Below, one piece after another: positions 31,472 through 40,074 of a stretch of 64,000 nt of DNA. The stretch spans positions 208,386-272,385 of the forward strand of contig NZ_JASERL010000016.1 in NCBI RefSeq assembly GCF_030766935.1. The letters are read 5' to 3'. Position 1 is the first letter of the stretch; the number at the start of each line of letters is the position of its first letter. Made by a program: the position numbers and the translations under genes. Source of the DNA: Streptomyces sp. KL109B. GTDB lineage: Bacteria > Actinomycetota > Actinomycetes > Streptomycetales > Streptomycetaceae. The notes beneath the pieces are model-generated. The model saw only the letters and a list, made by a program, of their open reading frames with translations, made no database searches and was not told where the DNA came from.

Positions 31472-32599
31472 CTACAGGTCGACCTCCTGCATCAGCATGC
31501 CGACCTCGGTGTTCGACAGGCGCCGCAGCCAGCCCGACTTCTGGTCGCCCAGGGTGATCGGCCCGAAGGCGACCCGCACGAGCTTGTCGACCGGGAACCC
31601 GGCCTCGGCGAGCATCCGCCGCACGATGTGCTTGCGGCCCTCGTGCAGGGTGACCTCGACGAGGTAGTTCTTGCCGGTCTGCTCGACGACGCGGAAGTGG
31701 TCCGCGCGCGCGTACCCGTCCTCCAGCTCGATGCCGTCCTTGAGCCGCTTGCCCAGGTCGCGCGGGATCGGCCCGACCAGGTGCGCGAGGTAGACCTTCT
31801 TCACGCCGTACTTCGGGTGCGTGAGGCGGTGGGCCAGCTCGCCGTGGTTGGTGAGCAGGATGACGCCCTCGGTCTCCGTGTCGAGGCGGCCGACGTGGAA
31901 GAGCCGCGTCTCACGGTTCTGCACGTAGTCGCCCAGGCACTGCCGCCCCTCGTTGTCCTCCATCGTGGAGACGACACCGACCGGCTTGTTCAGCGAGAAG
32001 AACTGGTACGACTGCGTGGCCACGGTCAGCCCGTCGACCTTGATCTCGTCCTTCTCCGTGTCGACACGGAGGCCCTGCTCCATGACGATCTCGCCGTTGA
32101 CCTCGACGCGGGCCTCGTCGACCAGCTCCTCGCAGGCGCGCCGCGATCCGTAACCGGCGCGGGCCAGCACCTTCTGCAGCCGCTCGCCCTCCTGCTCGGC
32201 ACCGGGGAACGTCTTCGGGAGCTTGGCCGCCGGCTTACCGGCGTACCGCTCGCGGTTGCGCTCCTCGGCCCGCGTCTCGTACTCGCGCGAACGCGAGGGA
32301 GCCGTACGGCCGCGGCCCTGGTCCTGGCCGCGCTTGGGGCCGCCCTTCGCGCCGCCGCGCGCGGAGGCGCCGCGGCCCGACTTCGGGCCCTCCTTCGAGG
32401 CGTTCGGACCTACGTCGTAGAGCCGCTCCTCGGGACGCGGCCGCTTGGGGCGGCCGCTGCCCTGCTGCTTGTCGTCGCGGTTGTTGCCGGCGCCGCGGTA
32501 GTTGCCCCGGCCCCCGCTCTTCCCGCCGCGGCCGCTGCTGTTGCCACCACGGCTCCCGCCGTTGTTTCCGCTGCTGTTCCTGCCGCTGTTGCTTCGCAT
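31472..32599 (-). CDS. rluB: Pseudouridine synthase RsuA/RluB family with disordered basic N-terminus
   Basis: A 375-residue enzyme converting a uridine of rRNA to pseudouridine. Residues about 130-190 are an S4 RNA-binding domain (ERLQKVLARAGYGSRRACEELV), followed by the catalytic domain with HVGRLDTETEGVILLTNHGEL containing the catalytic Asp. The first about 130 residues are Gly/Arg/Ser/Asn-rich (SRGGNSSGRGGKSGGRGNYR) and look disordered, like an RGG RNA-binding tail. The ATG at 32599 lies ten bases after the scpB stop, so the gene is the last of the parA-scpA-scpB operon. Confidence 0.93.
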   Translation of the reverse strand: MRSNSGRNSSGNNGGSRGGNSSGRGGKSGGRGNYRGAGNNRDDKQQGSGRPKRPRPEERLYDVGPNASKEGPKSGRGASARGGAKGGPKRGQDQGRGRTAPSRSREYETRAEERNRERYAGKPAAKLPKTFPGAEQEGERLQKVLARAGYGSRRACEELVDEARVEVNGEIVMEQGLRVDTEKDEIKVDGLTVATQSYQFFSLNKPVGVVSTMEDNEGRQCLGDYVQNRETRLFHVGRLDTETEGVILLTNHGELAHRLTHPKYGVKKVYLAHLVGPIPRDLGKRLKDGIELEDGYARADHFRVVEQTGKNYLVEVTLHEGRKHIVRRMLAEAGFPVDKLVRVAFGPITLGDQKSGWLRRLSNTEVGMLMQEVDL

Positions 32600-32609
32600 C
32601 AAATTTCCG

Positions 32610-33245
32610 TTAGTCGTGTACTGCCTCGACACCCGGCGCATCGGGTGCGTCCGGGTCGAACGACGGGACCCCTTCCTGCGTATCGCCCTCGATCGCGTCC
32701 GCCTCGGGGAGGAAGGGCGCGAGTTCCGGCAGCTCGTCCAGGCCGCGCAGGCCCATCCGCTCCAGGAAGTAGTTCGTCGTCCTGTACAGGATCGCACCTG
32801 TTTCGGGTTCCGCGCCCGCCTCCTCCACCAGCCCCCGCTGCAACAGGGTCCTCATGACCCCGTCACAGTTCACTCCGCGCACGGCGGAGACCCGGGAACG
32901 GCTGACCGGCTGCCGGTACGCGACGACGGCGAGCGTCTCCAGGGCCGCCTGGGTGAGCCTCGCCACCTGCCCGTCGAGCACGAAGCCCTCGACGGCGGCC
33001 GCGTACTCGGGCCGGGTGTAGAACCGCCACCCGCCGGCGACGAGCCGCAGCTCGAAGCCCCGCCCCTGCACGCGGTACTCGTCGACGAGCTCGCGCAGCG
33101 CATCGCTCACGGCCCGCCGTGGCCGCCGCAGGATCTTCGCGAGGTGCTCCTCGGTGGCAGGCTCGTCCACGACCATGAGTACGGCTTCCAGGGCGGGCTT
33201 GAGCTCCAGTTCCGCCACCCCACCGGGATCGTCCTGCACACTCAC
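32610..33245 (-). CDS. scpB: Segregation and condensation protein B
   Basis: A 211-residue subunit of the SMC-ScpA-ScpB condensin. Two winged-helix domains are recognisable: LKPALEAVLMVVDEPATEEHLA with EYRVQGRGFELRLVAGGWRFYTRPE, then LTQAALETLAVVAYRQPVSRSRVSAVRGVNCDGVMRTL, the family signature. The acidic C-terminus ends PDAPDAPGVEAVHD. The GTG at 33245 overlaps the scpA stop by four bases. Confidence 0.95.
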   Translation of the reverse strand: MSVQDDPGGVAELELKPALEAVLMVVDEPATEEHLAKILRRPRRAVSDALRELVDEYRVQGRGFELRLVAGGWRFYTRPEYAAAVEGFVLDGQVARLTQAALETLAVVAYRQPVSRSRVSAVRGVNCDGVMRTLLQRGLVEEAGAEPETGAILYRTTNYFLERMGLRGLDELPELAPFLPEADAIEGDTQEGVPSFDPDAPDAPGVEAVHD

Positions 33246-34345
33246 GCGACAGCCTCCTTCTGCTCCGGCCCCTCGGGCCCATCGGGCACCTCGGGCGCCC
33301 GGTCGAACTCGTCCGTGACCACGGGCTCGTCGTCCCCGTCCCCACCGGTCCACCGCACGAGCAGCTCGCCCAGCGGAGTCTCCTGCTCGAGCCCGACGGC
33401 CTTCTCCCGGTACAGCTCCAGCAGCGCGAGGAACCGGGCGACGACGGTGAGCGTGTCGTCGGTATCGGCGACCAGCTCCCGAAACGGCGCCTCCCCGACC
33501 TCCTTGAGCCGCGCCACGACGTACTGCGCCTGCTCCTGCACGCTCACCAGCGGCGCGTGGATGTGCTCGATGTACACCTGCGGCTTCGGCTTGGGCTGCA
33601 TCGCCTTCACGGCGAGCTTCGCGAACCCCTCGGCGCCGATGTTGATGACGACGTCGGGCAGCAGCTCGGCGTGGTGCGGTTCGAGCCCCACGGTCCGCGG
33701 ATACCTCCGCGCCTCGTCGTCCATCCGCCCGCTGAAGATGTCGGCGATCTCCTTGTACGCGCGGTACTGCAGCAGCCGCGCGAACAACAGGTCCCGCGCT
33801 TCGAGGAGGGCCAGATCGGCCTCGTCCTCCACCTCTGCGGCGGGCAGCAGCCGGGCGGCCTTCAGATCGAGCAACGTAGCGGCGACGACGAGGAACTCCG
33901 TCGTCTGATCCAGGTCCCAGTCACTGCCCATGGCCCGGATGTGCGCCATGAACTCATCGGTGACCTTGGACAGCGCGACCTCGGTGACATCGAGCTTATG
34001 CTTCGAGATCAGCTGCAACAGAAGGTCGAACGGCCCCTCAAAATTGTCCAGCCGAACCTTGAACTTCCCATCACCAACCTCGGCCTCCCCCGCCTCGCCC
34101 TCCGGCTCCGCCAGCCCCGCCTTGGGCAATCTGCCGCCTAGTGGGGTCTCCCCTGCTCGGAGCTTGTCGGAGAGCTTGGGGAAGGCAGGGTGGGCAAGGC
34201 GGCCCCCGGTTCCGGCCGCAGGGTCGGACGACGCCGACTCCGGCGCGGCAAGCGCACCCCGCCCCAGCGCACGCCGAGTCGCACCCCGGTCGGGCGAAGG
34301 CAACGGCGAAAGCGAAGACGCGGCAGGTTCGTTATCGGGCATCAC
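33242..34345 (-). CDS. scpA: Segregation and condensation protein A with N-terminal extension containing a captured repeat
   Basis: A 367-residue kleisin of the SMC condensin. The conserved part begins at about residue 94: FKVRLDNFEGPFDLLLQLISKHKLDVTEVALSKVTDEF, then TTEFLVVAATLLDLKAARLLP and a C-terminal winged helix (APFRELVADTDDTLTVVARFLALLELYREKAV). The N-terminal 93 residues have no counterpart in ordinary ScpA. Residues 53-77 (PAFPKLSDKLRAGETPLGGR) are encoded by a hairpin-forming repeat typical of Streptomyces intergenic DNA. GTG start; TAGCCT lies six bases before it and no good Shine-Dalgarno is present. Confidence 0.93.
   Translation of the reverse strand: MMPDNEPAASSLSPLPSPDRGATRRALGRGALAAPESASSDPAAGTGGRLAHPAFPKLSDKLRAGETPLGGRLPKAGLAEPEGEAGEAEVGDGKFKVRLDNFEGPFDLLLQLISKHKLDVTEVALSKVTDEFMAHIRAMGSDWDLDQTTEFLVVAATLLDLKAARLLPAAEVEDEADLALLEARDLLFARLLQYRAYKEIADIFSGRMDDEARRYPRTVGLEPHHAELLPDVVINIGAEGFAKLAVKAMQPKPKPQVYIEHIHAPLVSVQEQAQYVVARLKEVGEAPFRELVADTDDTLTVVARFLALLELYREKAVGLEQETPLGELLVRWTGGDGDDEPVVTDEFDRAPEVPDGPEGPEQKEAVA
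34121..34193 (-). repeat. Extragenic hairpin repeat lying inside scpA
   Basis: On the minus strand the sequence reads CTTCCCCAAGCTCTCCGAC... GAGCAGGGGAG...CTAGGCGGCAGATTGCCCAAG. Arms 34150-34158 and 34172-34181 pair (CCCCAAGCTC with GAGCAGGGG). From memory, variants of CCCCAAGCTC-loop-GAGCAGGGGAG are among the most common repeats between Streptomyces genes. Here it is read in frame. Confidence 0.65.
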
Positions 34346-34360
34346 TGCCGGAGGCTACCG

Positions 34361-34972
34361 CTACCGCCCACGCAGCCGACGTACAAGAATGCTCGCGTCA
34401 CCCCGCGACTCCAGGTCGGCCAGGACCACGGCGACCGCCTCACGCACGATCCGCCCGCGGTCGACCGCGAGCCCGTGCTCACCGCGCAGCACGAGCCGCG
34501 CGTGCTCGAGGTCCATCAGCTCCTCGGCGGACACGTACACCGTGATCTTCTCGTCGTGCCGCTCACGCCCACTGGGCCGCCGGTTCGCCGCACGCGACGA
34601 GGACGACCTCTTCCGCGCCTGCCCACCGGAACCGGCACCGCCACCGGCCCCTCGCCCACCGGAACCTTCCTGCGCCCCGCCGGAGGCCCTCCGTACGGTC
34701 TTGTCCGCGGCCTCCGCGGCGGCCCGACTCCGCGATCCGGCCTCCGACTCGGCCTCCGCGGCGGAGTGTTCACCGGAACCGGAGGACGCGGGAGCCGACT
34801 CCCCGTCACCGTCCTGCCCACCGCCCGACGACGCTGCCGCCGCCTCGTCACTCTCCCCGGCGGGCCCCGGAACCCTCGCGGCCTCCCCGTTCGCCGAACG
34901 TCTCGGCGAAGACGCCTGCAGTCCCATGCCCCCGGTCGTACGGAACAGTTCGTCGGCCCCCGGCAGACTCAC
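34361..34972 (-). CDS. ParA-linked protein with ribbon-helix-helix-like C-terminus
   Basis: A 203-residue protein. Residues 1-135 are low-complexity and charged (Ser, Gly, Glu, Arg), probably disordered. The last 65 residues (KITVYVSAEELMDLEHARLVLRGEH, then DRGRIVREAVAVVLADLESRG) have the beta strand-helix-helix pattern of ribbon-helix-helix DNA-binding proteins. The GTG at 34972 overlaps the parA stop by four bases and was chosen over a GTG four codons earlier. Lying between parA and scpA, it may be a DNA-binding partner of ParA; this is inference. Confidence 0.75.
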   Translation of the reverse strand: MSLPGADELFRTTGGMGLQASSPRRSANGEAARVPGPAGESDEAAAASSGGGQDGDGESAPASSGSGEHSAAEAESEAGSRSRAAAEAADKTVRRASGGAQEGSGGRGAGGGAGSGGQARKRSSSSRAANRRPSGRERHDEKITVYVSAEELMDLEHARLVLRGEHGLAVDRGRIVREAVAVVLADLESRGDASILVRRLRGR

Positions 34973-36150
34973 TCGGCGTGACACCGGGCGAGCACCTCCC
35001 TGGCGAGCTGGCGATAGGCGGCGGCACCGACGGAGTTGGACGCGTACGTGGTGATCGGTTCACCGGCGACCGTGGTCTCCGGGAAGCGCACGGTCCGGCC
35101 GATCACCGTGTGGTAGACGTTGTTGTCGAACGCCTCGACCACCCGCGCGAGCACCTCACGGCTGTGCACGGTCCGCGAGTCGTACATCGTGGCGAGGATC
35201 CCGTCGAGCTCCAGGTCGGGGTTGAGCCGCTCCTGGACCTTCTCGATCGTCTCGGTCAGCAGCGCCACACCGCGCAGCGCGAAGAACTCGCACTCCAGCG
35301 GGACGATGACCTTGTGAGCGGCGGTGAGCGCGTTCACCGTCAACAGCCCCAAGGACGGCTGACAGTCGATCACGATGTAGTCGTAGTCGGCCATCAGCGG
35401 CTTGAGCGCCCGCTGCAGCGTGGACTCGCGCGCGACCTCGCTGACCAACTGCACCTCGGCAGCGGACAGGTCGATGTTGCTTGGCAGCAGGTCCATGTTC
35501 GGAACCGCGGTCTTCAGCAGCACCTCGTCGGCGGCCATGCCCCGCTCCATGAGCAGGTTGTAGACCGTGAGGTCGAGCTCCATCGGGTTCACACCCAGGC
35601 CCACGGAGAGCGCGCCCTGCGGGTCGAAGTCGACGAGCAGGACGCGGCGTCCGTACTCGGCGAGCGCGGCACCCAGGTTGATGGTCGACGTGGTCTTGCC
35701 GACGCCGCCCTTCTGGTTGCACATCGCGATGATCTTCGCCGGCCCGTGGTCGGTCAGCGGTCCTGGAATCGGGAAGTACGGCAAGGGACGTCCGGTGGGG
35801 CCGACGCGCTCGCGGCGCTGGCGGGCAGCGTCGGGTGCGAGCGTGGCCGCGTACTCGGGGTCGGGCTCGTATTCGGCGTCGGGGTCGTAGAAGTGCCCCT
35901 CGGGCAGTTCGTCGTAGTCGGCGAAGCGGCTGTTTGCGTCGCCACTTCGGTCGCCGGCCATGGCGTTCACGTGATGGCCATCCATGCTCTGGTGTGCTGT
36001 CTGCGTCGGCGTCTGCTGGGGGATGCCCTGATAACTGCTCTGCTGCTGGGCAGCGAAGGTACGCACAGCGACGGAGCCGACAGCCTGAAGCCCCGCGGGA
36101 ACCTGTCCGCCTGGCTGGCCACCTCCGGGAGTAAATGTCGACTCATTCAC
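34969..36150 (-). CDS. ParA family ATPase (chromosomal, Scp-linked)
   Basis: A 393-residue Walker-type ATPase. The ATPase part begins at about residue 135: IAMCNQKGGVGKTTSTINLGAAL (deviant Walker A with both Lys), VLLVDFDPQGALSVGLG, and YIVIDCQPSLGLLTVNAL. The N-terminal extension is Gln/Pro/Gly-rich and then acidic (YDPDAEYEPDPEYA). The GTG at 36150 (MNESTFTPGGG) has AAGGAGG eleven bases upstream. It heads the operon with the ribbon-helix-helix gene, scpA, scpB and rluB, so it is the ParA paralog tied to condensin rather than the oriC ParAB pair. Confidence 0.92.
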   Translation of the reverse strand: MNESTFTPGGGQPGGQVPAGLQAVGSVAVRTFAAQQQSSYQGIPQQTPTQTAHQSMDGHHVNAMAGDRSGDANSRFADYDELPEGHFYDPDAEYEPDPEYAATLAPDAARQRRERVGPTGRPLPYFPIPGPLTDHGPAKIIAMCNQKGGVGKTTSTINLGAALAEYGRRVLLVDFDPQGALSVGLGVNPMELDLTVYNLLMERGMAADEVLLKTAVPNMDLLPSNIDLSAAEVQLVSEVARESTLQRALKPLMADYDYIVIDCQPSLGLLTVNALTAAHKVIVPLECEFFALRGVALLTETIEKVQERLNPDLELDGILATMYDSRTVHSREVLARVVEAFDNNVYHTVIGRTVRFPETTVAGEPITTYASNSVGAAAYRQLAREVLARCHAE

Positions 36151-36492
36151 AAGTCGTCTTACCTCCTTGGATATGACCAGGAACATTTATCGATAGGTCA
36201 GCGTGGCACCATGCCGACGGTTGGCGACTCTATGGCGTGTCACCGCTCCGCAGCAACACAATCCGCCGGACCCGGCACGATGTGTCGGTAACGAAACACC
36301 CTCATGTCAAGGGCGTACGACGGCTCTTCGGTGCATTTCGTCGGTGCGCGAATCGGTTAAAGGGTTACGTTCAAGGCGAGTTGACCATGTCCGGACCCGT
36401 ACCGTTCCCCTACACGTACGGCCGGACCCCTATCAAGGTCCGGCCGTAGGCGTGAGATTGACGACTTTTGTTGACGTCGCCTTGGAGACAGG
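36151..36492. promoter_or_regulatory. Intergenic region between parA and ald
   Basis: 342 bases. It holds the ald terminator (36417-36448) and, next to parA, a less GC-rich stretch (36160-36200) with TATCGATAAATGTT on the minus strand, the likely parA promoter region. A 70-codon frame at 36237-36449 runs through the terminator hairpin and is not taken as a gene. Confidence 0.45.
36417..36448 (-). terminator. Terminator of ald
   Basis: Twelve-base perfect stem TACGGCCGGACC / GGTCCGGCCGTA (36417-36428, 36437-36448) with an eight-base loop, located 45 bases after the ald stop on the minus strand. Confidence 0.8.
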
Positions 36493-37608
36493 TCAGCCGA
36501 GGAGGCTCTCCAGGTCGAGGTGCTCGAGGCCGTGCGCCTCGGCGACCTCCTTGTAAACGACCTTGCCGTCATGGGTGTTGAGGCCCAGGGCGAGAGCGTC
36601 GTCGCGGCGCAGGGCCTCGGCCCAGCCGCGGTTCGCCAGCTCGACGATGTACGGGAGCGTGGCGTTGGTCAGCGCGTACGTCGAGGTGTTGGGCACCGCG
36701 CCGGGCATGTTGGCGACGCAGTAGAAGACCGAGTTGTGCACCTTGAAGGTCGGCTCGGCGTGCGTGGTCGCGTGCGAGTCCTCGAAGCAGCCGCCCTGGT
36801 CGATCGCGATGTCGACAAGGACACTTCCCGGCTTCATGCGCGATACGAGCTCGTTGGTGACGAGCTTCGGGGCCTTGGCGCCCGGGATGAGGACGGCGCC
36901 GATGACGAGGTCGGCGTCGAGGCAGGCCTTCTCCAGCTCGAAGGCGTTGGAGACGACGGTCTGGATCTTCGTACCGAAGACCTTGTCCGCTTCCTTGAGC
37001 TTGTTGATGTCCTTGTCGAGCAGGGTCACGTGGAAGCCCATGCCGATGGCGATCGTCGCGGCGTTCCAGCCGGAGACGCCGCCGCCGATGACGACGGCCT
37101 TGCCCGCGTGCACGCCCGGGACACCGCCCGGCAGCACACCGCGGCCACCGTTGGCGGCCAGCAGGTGGTAGGCGCCGACCTGCGGGGCGAGGCGGCCCGC
37201 GACCTCGGACATCGGGGCGAGCAGCGGCAGCTGGCGGTTCGCGGTCTCGACCGTCTCGTACGCGATCGCGGTCGTGCCCGACTCCAGGAGCGCGTCCGTG
37301 CACTCCTTGGACGCGGCCAGGTGCAGGTACGTGAAGAGGGTCTGGTCCTTGCGGAGGCGGTGGTACTCCTCCGCGATCGGCTCCTTGACCTTCAGCAGCA
37401 GGTCGGCCGTGGCCCAGACCTCGTCGGCTGTGCCGAGGATCTGCGCGCCCGCCGAGACGTACTCGTCGTCCGTGATCGAGGAGCCCACGCCGGCGTTCTG
37501 CTCGACGAAGACCTGGTGGCCGTGACGGACCAGCTCGTGGACACCGGCAGGGGTGATGGCCACCCGGAACTCGTTGTTCTTGACCTCGCGGGGGATGCCG
37601 ACCTTCAT
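36493..37608 (-). CDS. ald: Alanine dehydrogenase
   Basis: A 371-residue NAD-dependent enzyme interconverting L-alanine and pyruvate plus ammonia. It starts MKVGIPREVKNNEFRVAITP, contains the substrate-site Lys in LLKVKEP, catalytic His in LFTYLHLA, and the nucleotide-binding AVVIGGGVSGWNAATIAIGMG. Length and sequence fit the family fully. It is transcribed alone, with its own terminator downstream and a 146-base promoter region upstream. Confidence 0.97.
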   Translation of the reverse strand: MKVGIPREVKNNEFRVAITPAGVHELVRHGHQVFVEQNAGVGSSITDDEYVSAGAQILGTADEVWATADLLLKVKEPIAEEYHRLRKDQTLFTYLHLAASKECTDALLESGTTAIAYETVETANRQLPLLAPMSEVAGRLAPQVGAYHLLAANGGRGVLPGGVPGVHAGKAVVIGGGVSGWNAATIAIGMGFHVTLLDKDINKLKEADKVFGTKIQTVVSNAFELEKACLDADLVIGAVLIPGAKAPKLVTNELVSRMKPGSVLVDIAIDQGGCFEDSHATTHAEPTFKVHNSVFYCVANMPGAVPNTSTYALTNATLPYIVELANRGWAEALRRDDALALGLNTHDGKVVYKEVAEAHGLEHLDLESLLG

Positions 37609-37754
37609 CGTCGATCACGGTCCTTGGCTCAGGGGGTTAAAACGGGCAATGCACTACGAACCGGTACATCACGGGACGCACCGGGAGACGCCACGGATCA
37701 CCGCGGCAGAGCCAGTCTAATGAAGGTTTTTGAGCTGTCTAGCCTTCCGATGCA

Positions 37755-39869
37755 TCAATCTTCTGCGGATGTGCTGCGGATTTCGCAGGCGTTAGGTTCC
37801 TGTTCCGAAGGTTTTGCTTCCGCTCCTTCCGGAGCCGCCAGCTCCTCTCCCAGCATGCGCTCGGCGGCACCCCGGTGCAGCTTGGCCGAGGCCGGGTCGC
37901 CGAGCCGGTCGAGGGTGTCGGCGAGCCGCAGCTGGAGCGCCGCCTGCAGCCGTACGTCGTGGGCCTGGCGCGCCCACTCGACCGCCTCCCGGCAGGTGTG
38001 CAGCGACTCCTCGGGGCGGCCCGCGTATTCGAGCACCCGGGCCAGCTCGCTCAACGCCCGTGCCTGCGCGGGCACATCGCCCTCCTTGCGGTACCCGGCG
38101 ACGGCCGATCGCCAGCTGCGCAGCGCCTCCCCGTATCTCCCCGCGTATGTCTGGACTCCCGCGATACGTCCGTGCAGGCGCGCGGCGTCGGCCCGCTCGC
38201 CGCGCGTGAGCCGCTGGGCGAGGGCCCGGCCGTACCAGTCGGCGGCCCGCTGCCAGTCCCCCAGCTCCTGATGGGCGCCGCCTACGGATTCCATCGCACG
38301 GCCGGTCGCGTACGGGTCCCGGGCCTCGCGCCCCGCGTCGAGCGCGGCCCGGTAGCGGGTGAGCGCCTCCTGGGTACGTCCCGTCCTGGCGTCGAGGTCG
38401 GCCAGGTTGAGCAGGGCGGCGGCCTTCTCCCTCGGGAGGTCGCGGCGCTCGGCGACGTCGAGCACGAGCCGGTGCAGCCCGTACAGCTCGGGGGCGGCCT
38501 CCTCGGTCCCCTTGTGCGCCACCACCGCGCGTACGAGAGCGGCCATCAGGCGGCGTGCGAGGGTGTCCAACTCGCCGTCGGCGACGGCCAGTCGGGCCGC
38601 GGCGAGCAGTGCGGGCTGCCGTACGCGCAGCCATTCGGCGGCCGTCTCCCGGTCGGCGAAGCGCAGCGCCGTCGGCAGCCCCGCGAGCTTCTTGCGGGCC
38701 GCGGAGCCCTCGGGTTCGGTGACGGCGCGGCACGAGGTGAGCAGCCGCACGGTCCGCTCCAGCATCCGGGCGCGGGCCAACTGCACTTCGGCGGGCCGGT
38801 CGAGGGTCTCGGTGAGGCCGCGCAGGAACGGCGCGAGGCACCCCGGCACCTCGTACTGCGGCAACTCGGAGTCCACGGGCCGGACCAGGCCGAGCGTGAC
38901 GAAGGCGTCGAGGGTGCTGTGGGCCGCGGCGACGGAGCAGCCGGCGAGGGCGGATGCGGTGTGCGGATCGACGTAGCCCTCGGGGGCGAGGCACAGATAG
39001 CGCAGTATCCGGGCGGCGGGCCCGGGCAGCGCTTCGTACGCGAACCGGAACACGCGCGCGAGGGCGGAGCCGTCCGGCTCCAGGGCGTGCAGCTGCTTCG
39101 CCAGATCGGCGACGGACTCCTTGGGGCGCGCGGCGAGCCAGCCGCCCGCGATGTTCAGGGCGGCGGGTTCGGCGCCGCACAGTTCCACGAGCGATTCCGC
39201 CGAGCGCGGGTCGCAGGTGACACGGACGGAGCCGGTGTGCCGGGTGAGGAGTTCGAGCGCGGCCTTGGTGTCGAGCCCGCCGAGCGTGCAGGGCCGGACA
39301 TCCGGGATGCCGGTGAGCGGCCCCTCGGCGACAGCCACGGCGAGGCAGTCCGGGGTGTCCGGCAGCAGCGGGTCGACCTGCTCGGCGCTGCCCGCGTCGT
39401 CGAGCAGCAGCACGACGCGGCGCACGGCGAGGCCTTCGCGGAGGCGTTCGGCGAGGTCGTCGGCGTTTTCGCCGGGGGGTGCGGGGAGGTCGAGCGCCGT
39501 CAGCAGGTCACGCAGGACCCGGTCGGCGGGGATCGGGGTGCCGTCGGGGGCGGTGAGCCGGGTTCGCAGGGTGCCGTCGGGGTACTGGTCGGCGACCTTG
39601 CGCACCAGTTCCTCGGCGAGGGCGGTACGCCCCGTGCCCGGGCGCCCCGCGATGAGGAGCACCCGCGCACGTGGCGCCTTCCGCCCGGAGAGCGTGTCGA
39701 GTCCGGCCCGCTCGATGTCGGCCCGGAGCTGCGACAACTCCCGCTTGCGCCCCAGGAACTGACGCTCCGCCACCTCTTGCCCCCGACGGGTGCGACGCCG
39801 CTTGCGGGACCGTCCGGGGGCCGACTCGACCTCCGTCACGTCGTCCGACTCGACCGCCTGATCCGTCAC
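37755..39869 (-). CDS. STAND NTPase-like protein with TPR repeats and Arg in Walker A
   Basis: A 704-residue protein. A basic N-terminus (GRSRKRRRTRRGQ) precedes an AAA/STAND-like NTPase: FLGRKRELSQL, Walker A GRPGTGRTAL where Arg replaces the usual Lys (codon CGT), and Walker B RRVVLLLDDAG. A winged-helix-like part (ALPGPAARILRYLCLAP) follows, then about 200 residues of TPR helices (EALTRYRAALDAGREARDPYATGRAM, GDWQRAADWYGRAL, GRYGEALRSW, GRPEESLHTC). It resembles the C-terminal two thirds of AfsR regulators without the DNA-binding domain. Probably a signalling scaffold. Confidence 0.8.
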   Translation of the reverse strand: MTDQAVESDDVTEVESAPGRSRKRRRTRRGQEVAERQFLGRKRELSQLRADIERAGLDTLSGRKAPRARVLLIAGRPGTGRTALAEELVRKVADQYPDGTLRTRLTAPDGTPIPADRVLRDLLTALDLPAPPGENADDLAERLREGLAVRRVVLLLDDAGSAEQVDPLLPDTPDCLAVAVAEGPLTGIPDVRPCTLGGLDTKAALELLTRHTGSVRVTCDPRSAESLVELCGAEPAALNIAGGWLAARPKESVADLAKQLHALEPDGSALARVFRFAYEALPGPAARILRYLCLAPEGYVDPHTASALAGCSVAAAHSTLDAFVTLGLVRPVDSELPQYEVPGCLAPFLRGLTETLDRPAEVQLARARMLERTVRLLTSCRAVTEPEGSAARKKLAGLPTALRFADRETAAEWLRVRQPALLAAARLAVADGELDTLARRLMAALVRAVVAHKGTEEAAPELYGLHRLVLDVAERRDLPREKAAALLNLADLDARTGRTQEALTRYRAALDAGREARDPYATGRAMESVGGAHQELGDWQRAADWYGRALAQRLTRGERADAARLHGRIAGVQTYAGRYGEALRSWRSAVAGYRKEGDVPAQARALSELARVLEYAGRPEESLHTCREAVEWARQAHDVRLQAALQLRLADTLDRLGDPASAKLHRGAAERMLGEELAAPEGAEAKPSEQEPNACEIRSTSAED

Positions 39870-40004
39870 GGGCCACGCTCCGTCTCACCCATCCCCTCCG
39901 GGGGTCGGCAGGGGGCGTTCCCGAGCCTAGTTGAGGGGGTGTGGGTGGCCCTGGCGGGCGGCGCGCGTGGATCGCCTGATCGGATCAGCGGATCGTGTGA
40001 CCAC

Positions 40005-40056
40005 ATCAAGCCCCTCCGGCGATTGAGGAGCGGGGTCCGGGGCAGAGCCCCGAGAC
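40005..40056 (+). repeat. Streptomyces extragenic repeat element
   Basis: Contains AAGCCCCTCCGGCGATTGAG, GAGCGGGGTCCGGGGCAGAG and CCCCG, with GGGGC/GCCCC arms able to pair. From memory this is a very abundant intergenic repeat of Streptomyces. It lies between the Nudix gene and the STAND gene. A diverged copy forms part of the LivHMG coding region (9983-10035). Confidence 0.8.
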
Positions 40057-40074
40057 CGTAACGGCGTCGCGGCG

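Noticed and set aside
36237..36449. A 70-codon ORF between parA and ald, including a 20-residue inner frame with AAGGCG upstream
   Set aside because: It ends inside the ald terminator, has Arg-rich shadow-type composition and lacks any recognisable feature.
39976..39988. Palindrome CTGATCGGATCAG upstream of the STAND gene
   Set aside because: A perfect 13-bp palindrome near the gene, but GATC-rich palindromes are frequent by chance in this DNA and no promoter boxes could be matched to it.
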